A DNA stretch of 64,000 bases from positions 1 through 64,000 of the forward strand of contig CAKZWQ010000026.1 of NCBI GenBank assembly GCA_937921935.1, in the 5' to 3' direction. Under the pieces are notes generated by a model. That model ran no database searches. It was not told the DNA's origin and was given only the letters and a program-made list of their open reading frames with translations. Positions within the stretch are counted from its first letter, which is position 1, and every line of letters starts with the position of its first letter. The translations under genes were made by a program, and so were the position numbers. The DNA is from an uncultured Gammaproteobacteria bacterium (GTDB lineage Bacteria > Pseudomonadota > Gammaproteobacteria > Steroidobacterales > GCA-2729495). Shown one piece after another: positions 17,536 to 25,549 of the stretch.

Positions 17536-17612
17536 TGACCGGTCACGGGCAATATCGATTATTCGGCTGAGGCCCATCCTGCAGGCGCCGCAGCCTGCCT
17601 TTGTGCCGTGAA

Positions 17613-17643
17613 ACAGCATGCTGCGTACAACTACGCATGCTGT
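17613..17643. other. Bulged inverted repeat upstream of pcm
   Basis: ACAGCAT pairs with ATGCTGT and GCGTA pairs with TACGC, giving 12 pairs with a 3-base bulge and a CAAC loop. No T-run follows, so it is not a simple terminator. It lies about 53 bases before the pcm start and might act in the 5' untranslated region or as a protein site. Confidence 0.35.
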
Positions 17644-17695
17644 GCTCTGCCGCGAAGAGCGATAATCTCAGCTGCGCGCATTTAAAGGTTAGGAA

Positions 17696-18466
17696 ATGGT
17701 GGGCGTTCGAAGGCCTTTGGCAAATCTGGGTAACATGGTTGCGATGATTATCGGTTCCCTGTTCTTTGCTGTCTCCGGCCCCTTAGCGGCCGGGGAGGAC
17801 GCACAATTCAGTCAGGCGCGGGCCGAGCTGGTGGCCACGATCGCCGATCGAGTGCAGGAAACGCGCAGCTATCTTGGCAAGAGCAAACTCGATCCGCGTG
17901 TGATGGCGGCCATGGCGGCTGTGCCGCGGCACAAGTTCGTGCCAAAGAATCTGCAAAGCGCTGCCTACGAGAATCGCCCCCTGCCTATAGGTCATCAGCA
18001 GACCATTTCGCAGCCGTCCCTGGTGGCCATGATGACGGACCTGATGGAGCTGCCGGCAGACTGCCATGTTCTGGAGGTCGGCACCGGATCCGGCTACCAG
18101 GCTGCCGTGCTCGCAGAGTTTTGCGCCAGTGTGCATACCATCGAAATCGTTGCGCCCCTGGGTGAGCGCGCCGCCGAAGTGCTGGCCGAGCTGGGCTATG
18201 ACAACGTGCAGGTGCGCATCGGAGATGGCTTTGCAGGCTGGCCGGAGCATGCGCCCTACGATGCGGTGATTGTGACCGCTGCCGCGACCGATCCGCCGGC
18301 GCCGCTGCTGGAGCAGTTGCGCCCCGGTGGCCGCATGGTCATTCCCCTTGGGGGTCGCTGGCGCACCCAGGAACTGGTTGTGATCGAGAAAGCTGCCGAT
18401 GGCTCCCTGTCACGGCGTGAGGTTTTCCCGGTTCGCTTCGTCCCCTTCACGCGCGACGAAGACTAA
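17696..18466 (+). CDS. pcm: Protein-L-isoaspartate O-methyltransferase with export signal
   Basis: PIMT methylates isoaspartyl residues in damaged proteins as the first step of repair. This 256-residue version has an N-terminal hydrophobic signal (about 13-32, ending SGPLAAG) before the catalytic domain. The domain carries the family segment GHQQTISQP (99-107), motif I VLEVGTGSGY (125-134) and the late PLGGRW segment. The extra N-terminus makes it longer than the usual 210-residue cytosolic enzyme and suggests a periplasmic location, where SAM supply is a puzzle. TTAGGA lies just before the ATG. It meets the amino-acid permease gene tail to tail with a 4-base overlap. Confidence 0.88.
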   Translation: MVGVRRPLANLGNMVAMIIGSLFFAVSGPLAAGEDAQFSQARAELVATIADRVQETRSYLGKSKLDPRVMAAMAAVPRHKFVPKNLQSAAYENRPLPIGHQQTISQPSLVAMMTDLMELPADCHVLEVGTGSGYQAAVLAEFCASVHTIEIVAPLGERAAEVLAELGYDNVQVRIGDGFAGWPEHAPYDAVIVTAAATDPPAPLLEQLRPGGRMVIPLGGRWRTQELVVIEKAADGSLSRREVFPVRFVPFTRDED

Positions 18467-19782
18467 GGGCGTGTGCCCGGTGCGCGGTAGTGGCGACGCG
18501 CGATCCCCAGCGCAAGCAGGACGATGGCCAGGGCCGCCAGTGCGGACAGGGGCCGTTCCTGCAGGGCCATGATAAGGACTGTGCCGCTGACACCGGCAAA
18601 GACCAGCGGTGTCGCCGGATAGCCCCAGGTTTTCCAGGGCCTGGGCAGTTCGGGTTCCCGGATCCGCAAGACAATCACGCCCATGGCGGTCAGGGCCGCC
18701 ATCAGGGTCAGGGTAAAGCCGGCGAAGCTCAGGACAGCATCGAAGCTCGCCGTCGCGACCAGTAACAGGGCAATGACCTGCTGCAGCAGGATGGCCCGGG
18801 CGGGCGCACCTCGCCGAGTCAGTTTTGCCAGGCTTCGGAGCAGGGCGATATCTTCTCCGGCAACCTGCAGGACTCTGGGTCCCGCCATGACCATGGCGCT
18901 GATGGTGGAGATCAGCAGCAGGCAGAGCATGCCGCTCAGGATCGCGCCGCCCCGGACACCGAAAATCGCCTCGGCGGACAAGGCGCCTATTTCCACCGTA
19001 CCGGCCAGTTGTGAAAGGGGTACCGTGTTGAGAAAAACCAGGTTCAGCAGCAGGTACGCGGCTGTTACCACGCAGGTGCCGTGCAGCAGGGCCCGCGGCA
19101 AAACCCGTTGGGGTTGTTCGATCTCATCCGTGACATAAACAGCCGCGTTCCATCCGGAGTAGGCATAGAACACAAATACCAGGGCCAGGGCCATACCGGA
19201 CGTGGTGACTGTCGCTTCGACGGGGGGCGCCGTATCCGTTACGGGCATTACCCAGAGCCCCGCCGCGATGAAGACAACGATCAGCAGCAGTTTCATGGCC
19301 GTGGTGATGATCTGAAACTTCTGGCCGATGCGCACGTCCCTGACATGAAATAGCGTCACGCCGACCAGAGCGGTCACCGCGGTCCAGGTCGGAGACACGG
19401 GCAGGATCGCTGCCGCGTAGCGACCAAAGGCCATCGCGGCCAGCGCCACTGGTGCGGCGAAGCCGACCGTAACGGAGATCAGCCCGGCCGCCATGCCAAG
19501 TATCGGGTGATAGATGCGGCCCAGAAAATGATACTCACCGCCGGAGCGGGGCAGGGCCGCCGCGAGCTCGCCATAACAAAGCGCACCGCACAGCGCGATC
19601 AGGCCACCGATCAGCCAGATGACCAGCAAAAGGCCCGGCTCGGGGATCAGTTCCGCCTGCAGACCGAGGGTGGCAAAGACGCCGGTCCCCACCATGTTGG
19701 CAACAACAATGGCGGTAGCGGAAAAGTAGCCGACTACGCGTCGCGGCTGGTCTGTGCTGACTGGCGGCACTTGGTATTCCAC
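18463..19782 (-). CDS. APC-family amino acid permease
   Basis: This 439-residue integral membrane protein has about twelve helices. Helix 1 carries the APC consensus IVVANMVGTGVFATLGL, and LCGALCYGELAAALPRSGGEY matches the conserved helix 2-3 region. It should import amino acids or related amines by proton or antiport coupling; the substrate cannot be assigned. A C-terminal hydrophobic pair ends in the basic tail RRHYRAPGTRP. The gene is monocistronic, converges on pcm, and has a long upstream gap before the cold-shock gene. Confidence 0.88.
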   Translation of the reverse strand: MEYQVPPVSTDQPRRVVGYFSATAIVVANMVGTGVFATLGLQAELIPEPGLLLVIWLIGGLIALCGALCYGELAAALPRSGGEYHFLGRIYHPILGMAAGLISVTVGFAAPVALAAMAFGRYAAAILPVSPTWTAVTALVGVTLFHVRDVRIGQKFQIITTAMKLLLIVVFIAAGLWVMPVTDTAPPVEATVTTSGMALALVFVFYAYSGWNAAVYVTDEIEQPQRVLPRALLHGTCVVTAAYLLLNLVFLNTVPLSQLAGTVEIGALSAEAIFGVRGGAILSGMLCLLLISTISAMVMAGPRVLQVAGEDIALLRSLAKLTRRGAPARAILLQQVIALLLVATASFDAVLSFAGFTLTLMAALTAMGVIVLRIREPELPRPWKTWGYPATPLVFAGVSGTVLIMALQERPLSALAALAIVLLALGIARRHYRAPGTRP

Positions 19783-20102
19783 CGGGGAAACACAAGCATT
19801 ATCGCCCGAAGTGCTGGTCTTTGGCGGCGTGCGGGCGCCTTGATGTTGTCAGGAGCGCTACACAACAGCTTGCCCGGCTGTCTGATGGGCCACGCCGGCA
19901 GAGGCGCGAGCCGTTGTATGCCTGCCCGGACCGGCACTATCAGCCTGCATGACCTTGCCGTGCTGATCCTCGGCTAGCTCAGGATGACGGCCGCCGGATG
20001 CCATCCGGTCAATTGAGCAAATGCAAGGCAAAAAAATAGCGGCCCGTTAAGGCCGCTATTCTTGTTGCAATCAGGGTGCCCAACGGGCACCTGTCGCATG
20101 TA
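19783..20102. other. Intergenic region between permease and cold-shock genes
   Basis: About 320 bases hold the cold-shock terminator (20030-20060) and the permease promoter region. A short inverted repeat, CCGGA-TGCCA-TCCGG, lies near 19992-20007. No credible coding frame was found. Confidence 0.5.
20030..20060 (-). terminator. Intrinsic terminator of the cold-shock gene
   Basis: On the reverse strand, a perfect 10-base stem (AATAGCGGCC / GGCCGCTATT) with loop TTAACG is followed by a run of T residues. It lies about 40 bases after the stop of the cold-shock gene. Confidence 0.93.
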
Positions 20103-20306
20103 TCAGGCTGCTTTCAGATTGCCAGCAGCTGATCTGCCGCGCTCTTCCACAACGTCAAACTCAACACGCTGACCTTCGGTCAGGGTGCCCAGTCCAGCCT
20201 GCTCGACTGCACTGATATGAACAAAGACGTCTTTTTCGCCGGACTCGGGCTGGATGAATCCAAACCCTTTTTTGGTATCAAAAAACTTGACGGTTCCTGT
20301 AGCCAT
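20103..20306 (-). CDS. Cold-shock (CspA-family) nucleic-acid-binding protein
   Basis: The 67-residue protein is a single cold-shock domain. RNP1 is KGFGFI, RNP2 is VFVHI, and the opening [10 protein letters not shown] is standard. It should bind single-stranded RNA or DNA and act as an RNA chaperone; whether it is cold-induced cannot be told. The ATG at 20306 is preceded by GGAGG at ideal spacing, so the longer frame from 20360 is rejected. The gene is monocistronic with a strong terminator. The upstream 500 bases could include a long regulatory leader, as known for csp genes. Confidence 0.95.
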   Translation of the reverse strand: MATGTVKFFDTKKGFGFIQPESGEKDVFVHISAVEQAGLGTLTEGQRVEFDVVEERGRSAAGNLKAA

Positions 20307-20825
20307 GATAGGCCTCCACAATAGACAAGCCACGCACAAATCGGGCGCGGATTCGAACAATCTGGTCGTAGTGGGTGACTTGAACCTGTGGCCCTGAATC
20401 GGGCGGGTAGCTTAAAGGCAGGCCAAAACGGAGATCGCGGGCGGATATTGACTGCCAGAACTCCAAAAGGCAAGGTTTGGCTGGCCCTGGTGAGGCATGG
20501 ATTCGGCCAGTTCAGAGGCGGACCCGGCAATTTTTCCGGCCTGGCCGCTTTTCGATAACCAGAATTCCTGCGCCTGCAAAGCAGGCCCCGCGGGGCGGGG
20601 CCTGCTGCAGAGGTTTTTTACGCGTCCTTAGCGAGCCGTATGGTCACGGCTTTCCATCTGATCTCTGGTGGGTGGCCAGGCCCTTTCGCGAGGCGGGCGG
20701 GGCGGGTCTGCCGCTTTGCTGCCAGCAGGTCGGCGCTGCTAGGGTCGGGGTCCAAGGCCGGCGGACAGGGGTTTCGCCGGTCGCCCGATTCCTCCGGGGT
20801 GTCGGGCCCACAACGGAGTGCCTCC
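20307..20825. other. Intergenic region between csp and SDR genes
   Basis: This 519-base divergent region should contain the csp promoter and leader and the SDR promoter. The notable element is the GC-rich hairpin at 20581-20605, listed separately. A forward frame through the right half is an upstream extension of the SDR frame without a credible start. A GATTCGAAC string near 20352 superficially resembles a tRNA T-loop, but its stem does not pair. Confidence 0.5.
20581..20619 (+). terminator. GC-rich hairpin followed by T-run
   Basis: A perfect 9-base stem (GCAGGCCCC / GGGGCCTGC) with loop GCGGGGC is followed, after 8 bases, by six T residues. It resembles a terminator, although the gap to the T-run is long and no forward gene ends just upstream. 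It could end an unannotated small RNA or be a protein-binding or insulating hairpin. Confidence 0.4.
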
Positions 20826-21644
20826 ATGCCCGCGAAAATCACCGTCGTCCGTTCTTGCCTGATTGCCTTGCTGTGCCTGATTTTTCTCTTGCCCGGGCCG
20901 GCTGTCGCGGACTTCAATCCGGAGCAGCCCACGGTGCTGATTACCGGGAGTAATCGCGGCATCGGCCTTGAGTTCGTGCGTCAGTACGCGGCTCTGGGCT
21001 GGAACATCATTGCCACCTGCCGTCGGCCTGCCGAAGCTGAAATCCTGAACGCACTTGCCGAGGAATATCCGCACATCAAGGTGGAGCAGCTCGATGTCCT
21101 GCGGCACGACATGATTGATTCGCTGGCTAAAAAATATAACAAGCAGCCCATCGATGTGCTGTTGAATAACGCAGGTTTTTTCGGTGACAGCTTGCAGTTA
21201 CGCGGCTCATTTTTCGGCCGGCTGAACTACGACCTGTGGGACCTCTATGTGCAGACCAACGCTATTGGTCCGCTGAAAATGGCTGAGGCTTTCTTCGACA
21301 GCGTGGCCATGAGCGATCAGAAGAAAATAATGACCGTGTCCAGCCTGCAGGGCTCTATCGAAGACAGCTATGGCCCCGGCAGTTTCTTCTATCGCGGCAG
21401 CAAGGCGGCCCTGAACATGTTCATGCACACGCTGTCAGGGCAGAGCAAGGTGCAGAAGTCCGAGGTGATGATAGGACTGTTTTCGCCGGGTCTGATCATT
21501 GATGACCGGACCCGAAACCTGCCGCTGGATGGCAAGGTGGAGCGACCTGTCTCTGTCAGCGGTATGATCGAAGTCATCGGGAACTTCACCCCGGAAATGT
21601 CGGGGGGCTTCTACAAGTACAGCGGCAAGACCGTGCCCTGGTAG
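20826..21644 (+). CDS. Short-chain dehydrogenase/reductase with signal peptide
   Basis: This 272-residue SDR has the cofactor motif TGSNRGIG (40-47), the structural NNAG (114-117), and catalytic Ser172/173, Tyr189 and Lys193 (YRGSK). It is unusual in having a clear N-terminal signal (hydrophobic 8-24, cleavage after AVA), which implies export of an NAD(P)-dependent enzyme type. The ATG at 20826 has GGAG upstream. Two terminal residues, PW, end the protein soon after a GGFYKYSG segment. The substrate is unknown. The gene stands alone apart from the TonB-like fragment downstream. Confidence 0.85.
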   Translation: MPAKITVVRSCLIALLCLIFLLPGPAVADFNPEQPTVLITGSNRGIGLEFVRQYAALGWNIIATCRRPAEAEILNALAEEYPHIKVEQLDVLRHDMIDSLAKKYNKQPIDVLLNNAGFFGDSLQLRGSFFGRLNYDLWDLYVQTNAIGPLKMAEAFFDSVAMSDQKKIMTVSSLQGSIEDSYGPGSFFYRGSKAALNMFMHTLSGQSKVQKSEVMIGLFSPGLIIDDRTRNLPLDGKVERPVSVSGMIEVIGNFTPEMSGGFYKYSGKTVPW

Positions 21645-21655
21645 CTGGCTCGGCG

Positions 21656-21847
21656 GTGCCGCGGGAGGCGTTAGTGGATAGCTGCCTGACAGTCGGCAGC
21701 ACTCGCCCGGGGACCTGCATTACCGCGGGCTTTCGTTGGCAGGGTTGTGCGGTGAGACAGTTTCGCTATGCGCCGCGTTTTGTCGACGGACAACCGGTAG
21801 CGAGACCCGGCGTTCGGCGCAAAATAACTTTCGAGTTAGACGACTAG
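21656..21847 (+). pseudogene. Remnant of a TonB-type C-terminal domain
   Basis: The last about 35 residues of this 63-codon frame (AVRQFRYAPRFVDGQPVARP, then GVRRKITFEL) closely match the end of the TonB C-terminal domain, where the alpha2 helix leads into the final strands. The usual upstream parts (membrane anchor, Pro-rich linker, first half of the domain) are missing, and the preceding codons are Cys- and Thr-rich without family character. The frame has a stop right after FELDD. I read it as a decayed or truncated energy-transducer gene, or the end of a gene lost by deletion. It converges on the DUF4340 gene. Confidence 0.5.
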
Positions 21848-21854
21848 CCGGGCC

Positions 21855-22934
21855 TTACTCAGGCGCCGCCAGCAAGTCGTTCATGCGACGGGTGAATTGG
21901 TCGCTCTTGAAGCTGGGGACGGTATAGATCCAGCGCCCCAGTCTTTTCGTGATATCGGCCGCTTCGTCCGCGATCCGTGCGACCTCGGCCGCGTCCACTG
22001 GCCCCGCTTCGGCTGCTTCGGTCTCCGCCGGTGCTGCCACTTCAGCGGGAGCCTGGGCTGTGGCTGCGAATGCCACCCGACGTTCGCCATCGGCCAGTTC
22101 CCAGGTCTGCACATCCACGCGCAGACCGTCGAAGGTTTCGAAGCTCGCCAGCACGGGTTGCACCTCACCAGGTTCGAAATCACCGGTCGGCTCCACGTCA
22201 TCCAGTGTTAGCCCCGCGAGAGCTGCGCCAATAGAGTTGGCGGCGCCCTCGTAGCTCAGGCTGCGGCCTGCCGGGATATCTGCCACGGTGTAATTGACGG
22301 AGTCGCTGCGCGGTTTGGCAACGGCCAGAATCTCGCCATCGGGGTGTCGAATCTGTGCCGAGCGAATTCGGGTAGAGGGAATGTCCAGCAACGCCGAATC
22401 CAGCCAGTCGTTCGGGCCCTGGCCCGGATCCAGGCTGGCTTTGACCAGGTAGCTTTGCTCTTCACCGGTTTTGCGCACGTAGGCCAGTTTGCCTCCGCCT
22501 TCATCGGTGCGCCCGACGATTACCTGGGCGCTGACAGTCGGTGAGGTAATGGTGAATTCCGTCCCGGTCGCAAGGCTATCGTTAATGTCCCGCACGCCGA
22601 GTCTTTCGTAGAACTCCGGGTTCGACGTTTTTGACTCGAAAATCCGGGCTTCGGCCAGCCCGCGCAGATTCTGGCGCAGGCGGCTGAAATTCGCGGGGTA
22701 GTTACCCCGGTCACTGACGACCCAGCCGTCTGCCGTCTGCGCCAGGGTTACCATCACTGCATTACCGCTGCGCCGGAGCACGACCTCGGAGACATCGTTC
22801 AGGCTCTCCGACAGGCCGGGCAGCAGCAGGTCGCCCTCGTCCAGTTGTCTCTGCCCGCCGCGGTCTAACAGCAGGACTGCCAGTGCAACCAGCGCCAGCG
22901 CCCCAACAAGGATCAATAAATTGCGCTGATTCAA
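21855..22934 (-). CDS. DUF4340 protein, ABC-system accessory
   Basis: The 359-residue protein has an N-terminal transmembrane helix (LLILVGALALVALAVLLL) and an exported DUF4340 region, recognisable by repeated segments such as WVVSDRGNYPAN and the LRVDVQTW strand, with an acidic Ala/Glu-rich insertion near residues 290-315. I start it at a TTG (22934) preceded by GAGGAG 9 bases away; the frame continues upstream, but that part overlaps the previous gene. It is the last gene of the Gld-type ABC operon, and DUF4340 proteins typically follow GldG homologues. Role: an unknown partner of the exporter. Confidence 0.8.
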   Translation of the reverse strand: MNQRNLLILVGALALVALAVLLLDRGGQRQLDEGDLLLPGLSESLNDVSEVVLRRSGNAVMVTLAQTADGWVVSDRGNYPANFSRLRQNLRGLAEARIFESKTSNPEFYERLGVRDINDSLATGTEFTITSPTVSAQVIVGRTDEGGGKLAYVRKTGEEQSYLVKASLDPGQGPNDWLDSALLDIPSTRIRSAQIRHPDGEILAVAKPRSDSVNYTVADIPAGRSLSYEGAANSIGAALAGLTLDDVEPTGDFEPGEVQPVLASFETFDGLRVDVQTWELADGERRVAFAATAQAPAEVAAPAETEAAEAGPVDAAEVARIADEAADITKRLGRWIYTVPSFKSDQFTRRMNDLLAAPE

Positions 22935-22947
22935 GCTTAAGCGCTCC

Positions 22948-24816
22948 TCAACTGGATCGGCGACGCAACAAAACCAGCGCCAGCCCAAAGCCGGCGAAAA
23001 GTACCGGAATGAAAAAGATATTGATGAGCTTCAGGCGCATGCCCAGATCTTCGATACTCTTATCCAGTTCGCGCTGGACCTGACGAAGGTCCTTGCGAAT
23101 ACGCAGGCGCTGTTCCTGGAATCTATCCAGCTCGGCTTCCTGCTCGGGACTCATTAGCACGGAGCCGCCATCGGCTCGCTGCGCCTGTAGTTCTGACAAG
23201 GCCGTTTCAAGCTCGTTGAGCTCCTGCTGCAGACGTTGTTCTGTCAGTCGGAATTTGTCCTCGGCATCGCGTCGCAAGTCCTGCACCCGGGTAAAGGGCC
23301 GGGTGTAGGCAGCGCGCCCCCGGATGCTGATCAGATCGTTGCTACCGGTCAGGTTATCCAGAGCGTTGACCAGGAAGTCACCATTGCCGGCAAATGCAGA
23401 CGCCAGCTGTTGGCCCAGAAAATTCTGTACCTGCACCCAGAGGCGATCCGTCAGTATGTCTGTATCTGCCACCAGCACGACGTTGATGGGGCCGTCAGAG
23501 GCAGCGAGGTGAGCGCTGCTCTCCACCGTAGCGCCGCTGTTGGGCAGGGGCGGCGGGCCATCGGCAAAGGCGCTGGGTACCTCGCCCTGCAGGCGGGCGG
23601 CAAGCACATAGATTTCGCCCGTTGGGTTGAACATGTTGCGCAGGGTGTCCGGATCCTGAACGAAGGCGAGCTCTTCGGCGGCCAGAATGCCGGCCAGATC
23701 GCTGGACTGGATCAGTGGCGTTACCTGAGCGCTCGCTCCATCAGCCACGTCGATGTAGCCCGAGAAGCCAAGATTAAGATTCTTGGTGCCCGCGGTGATG
23801 ACGTCATCCGGATCAATGCTGGCCTGGGTAATGCCCAGCAGAGGCAAAAAGCGCATCGGCCGGCCACCGAAGCCCGTGACAGACAGCGCATAGCGATCAT
23901 CACCAATGACTTCGCCGGGCGGGATGGTGACTCCCCAGGGCGCCAGCAGACGGTTCAGGTCCGAGGCACCGCCGCCGGGCTGAGTCATGCCGGGTACAGC
24001 CGGTGGGGTTGAATCTGCCTGAGCATAGGGGTCGACAAACAATAAGGCCCGCCCGCCGCGCATGATGAACTGGTCAATGGCGTACAGGGTCCCTTCACCA
24101 AGATCCTTCGGATGCACCACCATCAGCACATCGACATCCTCGTCGATGCTATCGGTGCCGGCTGGTAAAGAGCGCAGTTCGAACAGCTGCTGCACCTGTT
24201 TTGTCGTTGCCCAGGGCTGGGACAGCTGTTGAGTCGCCGGATCAAAGCCGGCTGTCATCTGCAAGGGCGTCAGCAGGCCGATGACGGGTTTTTCGGTAAC
24301 TGACAGAGTGTAAATCAGCTTTGCCAGTTCGTACTCCAGGAACGCTTCTTTGCTGGGGTCAAGAAAGCTGATGACTTCTTCATCGCCAATGCTGTTGGTC
24401 CCGGCGATCCCCATGAATACCGGATCACTGCCGGCGCGCAGGTCAACGCTTTGCAGTCCGAATTCGCTGGCCCGATCTTCATCCTCAGAGAAGGGCAGCG
24501 GATCGACAAAGCGGACATTCAGTCGGCCATCGGAGTTTTCCGCGAACTCTTCCAGCATTTCCCGCACCCGATCAGCGTAGGTACGCAGCTGCGGAATATC
24601 GGTGGTGCCGCGCTCGGAGAAAAAGAAATACAGATTGATGGTTTCCGGGATTCGCTCGAGCACGGCATAGGTGCCTTCGGACAGCGTGTACAGGCGATTT
24701 TCAGTGAGGTCCAGGCGAATGCCGCGCAGAGAGAAGTTGCTCAATACCACCGCCACCAGAAACAGGGCAGTCAGGGCAATCAGGCCCAGACGTCCGCGAG
24801 TGTCCATTGCGCTCAT
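22948..24816 (-). CDS. GldG-family ABC transporter auxiliary protein
   Basis: The 622-residue protein begins with a transmembrane helix (LGLIALTALFLVAVVLS) and the GldG signature IRLDLTENRLYTLSEGT. It continues as a large periplasmic region and ends with a coiled coil (about 520-600) and a C-terminal helix (FFIPVLFAGFGLALVLL). In gliding Bacteroidetes GldG works with GldA/GldF; proteobacterial homologues belong to uncharacterised export systems. It follows the permease gene closely and is followed by the DUF4340 gene. The role of this four-gene system in this organism is unknown. Confidence 0.87.
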   Translation of the reverse strand: MSAMDTRGRLGLIALTALFLVAVVLSNFSLRGIRLDLTENRLYTLSEGTYAVLERIPETINLYFFFSERGTTDIPQLRTYADRVREMLEEFAENSDGRLNVRFVDPLPFSEDEDRASEFGLQSVDLRAGSDPVFMGIAGTNSIGDEEVISFLDPSKEAFLEYELAKLIYTLSVTEKPVIGLLTPLQMTAGFDPATQQLSQPWATTKQVQQLFELRSLPAGTDSIDEDVDVLMVVHPKDLGEGTLYAIDQFIMRGGRALLFVDPYAQADSTPPAVPGMTQPGGGASDLNRLLAPWGVTIPPGEVIGDDRYALSVTGFGGRPMRFLPLLGITQASIDPDDVITAGTKNLNLGFSGYIDVADGASAQVTPLIQSSDLAGILAAEELAFVQDPDTLRNMFNPTGEIYVLAARLQGEVPSAFADGPPPLPNSGATVESSAHLAASDGPINVVLVADTDILTDRLWVQVQNFLGQQLASAFAGNGDFLVNALDNLTGSNDLISIRGRAAYTRPFTRVQDLRRDAEDKFRLTEQRLQQELNELETALSELQAQRADGGSVLMSPEQEAELDRFQEQRLRIRKDLRQVQRELDKSIEDLGMRLKLINIFFIPVLFAGFGLALVLLRRRSS

Positions 24817-24817
24817 C

Positions 24818-25549
24818 TCAATCCGCCTTCTTCAGTTCAAGCGCGATGGTCGTTGCATAAAGCCAGGCCACGATCACCAGCAGGAAATACATCACATCGC
24901 GCAGGTCGATCACGCCCTTGCTCAGGGCGTTGAAGTGAGTGAGGAAGCTCAGGCCCGCCACTGTCTCGGTGACCACCTGGGGCGCACCTGCAAGGAAATC
25001 CAGCACCAGGGGAAAGCCGCTCAACAGAAAGATAAAGCAGATCACCACCGTAATGATGAAGGCGACCACCTGGTTGCGATTGGCCGCGGAGATGCAGGAG
25101 CCGATTGCCAGAAAGGCGCCGGCCATCAGCAGGCTGCCGAGATAGGCGGTGATGATCACGCCATTGTCCGGTTCGCCCAGGTAATTGACCGTGATCCACA
25201 TGGGGAAGGTCAGGCCCAGGGCCACAGCAGTGAATAGCCAGGCCGCCAGGAACTTGCCGACGACCGCATCCCAGGCGGAGACGGGCAGGGTCATCAGTAG
25301 TTCGATGCTGCCGGACTTGCGCTCTTCGGCCCACAGTCTCATGGAGATGGCGGGCACCAGAAACAGATAAAGCCACGGATGGAAGCCGAAGAACGGTTGC
25401 AGGTCTGCCTGTCCCCGCTCGTAGAAGCCGCCGAGGTAGAACGTGAAGACGCCGCTCAGCGCCAGGAAGATCACGATGAAGACGAAGGCCACGGGGGTCG
25501 CAAAGTAGGCTTTCAGCTCCCGGGCAGCGATGACCCTGATGGCGCTCAT
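24818..25549 (-). CDS. ABC-2 type permease (GldF-like)
   Basis: This 243-residue protein has six predicted helices. It opens with the amphipathic MSAIRVIAARELKAYFATP characteristic of ABC-2 permeases and includes the SMRLWAEERKSGSIELLMT segment typical of GldF-type subunits. It should form the membrane channel with the ATPase encoded immediately upstream (4-base overlap at 25546-25549). The ending helix leads to a short ELKKAD tail. Substrate unknown. Confidence 0.9.
   Translation of the reverse strand: MSAIRVIAARELKAYFATPVAFVFIVIFLALSGVFTFYLGGFYERGQADLQPFFGFHPWLYLFLVPAISMRLWAEERKSGSIELLMTLPVSAWDAVVGKFLAAWLFTAVALGLTFPMWITVNYLGEPDNGVIITAYLGSLLMAGAFLAIGSCISAANRNQVVAFIITVVICFIFLLSGFPLVLDFLAGAPQVVTETVAGLSFLTHFNALSKGVIDLRDVMYFLLVIVAWLYATTIALELKKAD

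Noticed and set aside
20340-20400. tRNA-like T-loop string (GATTCGAAC)
   Set aside because: The flanking bases do not pair as a T-stem and no acceptor or anticodon arm could be drawn.
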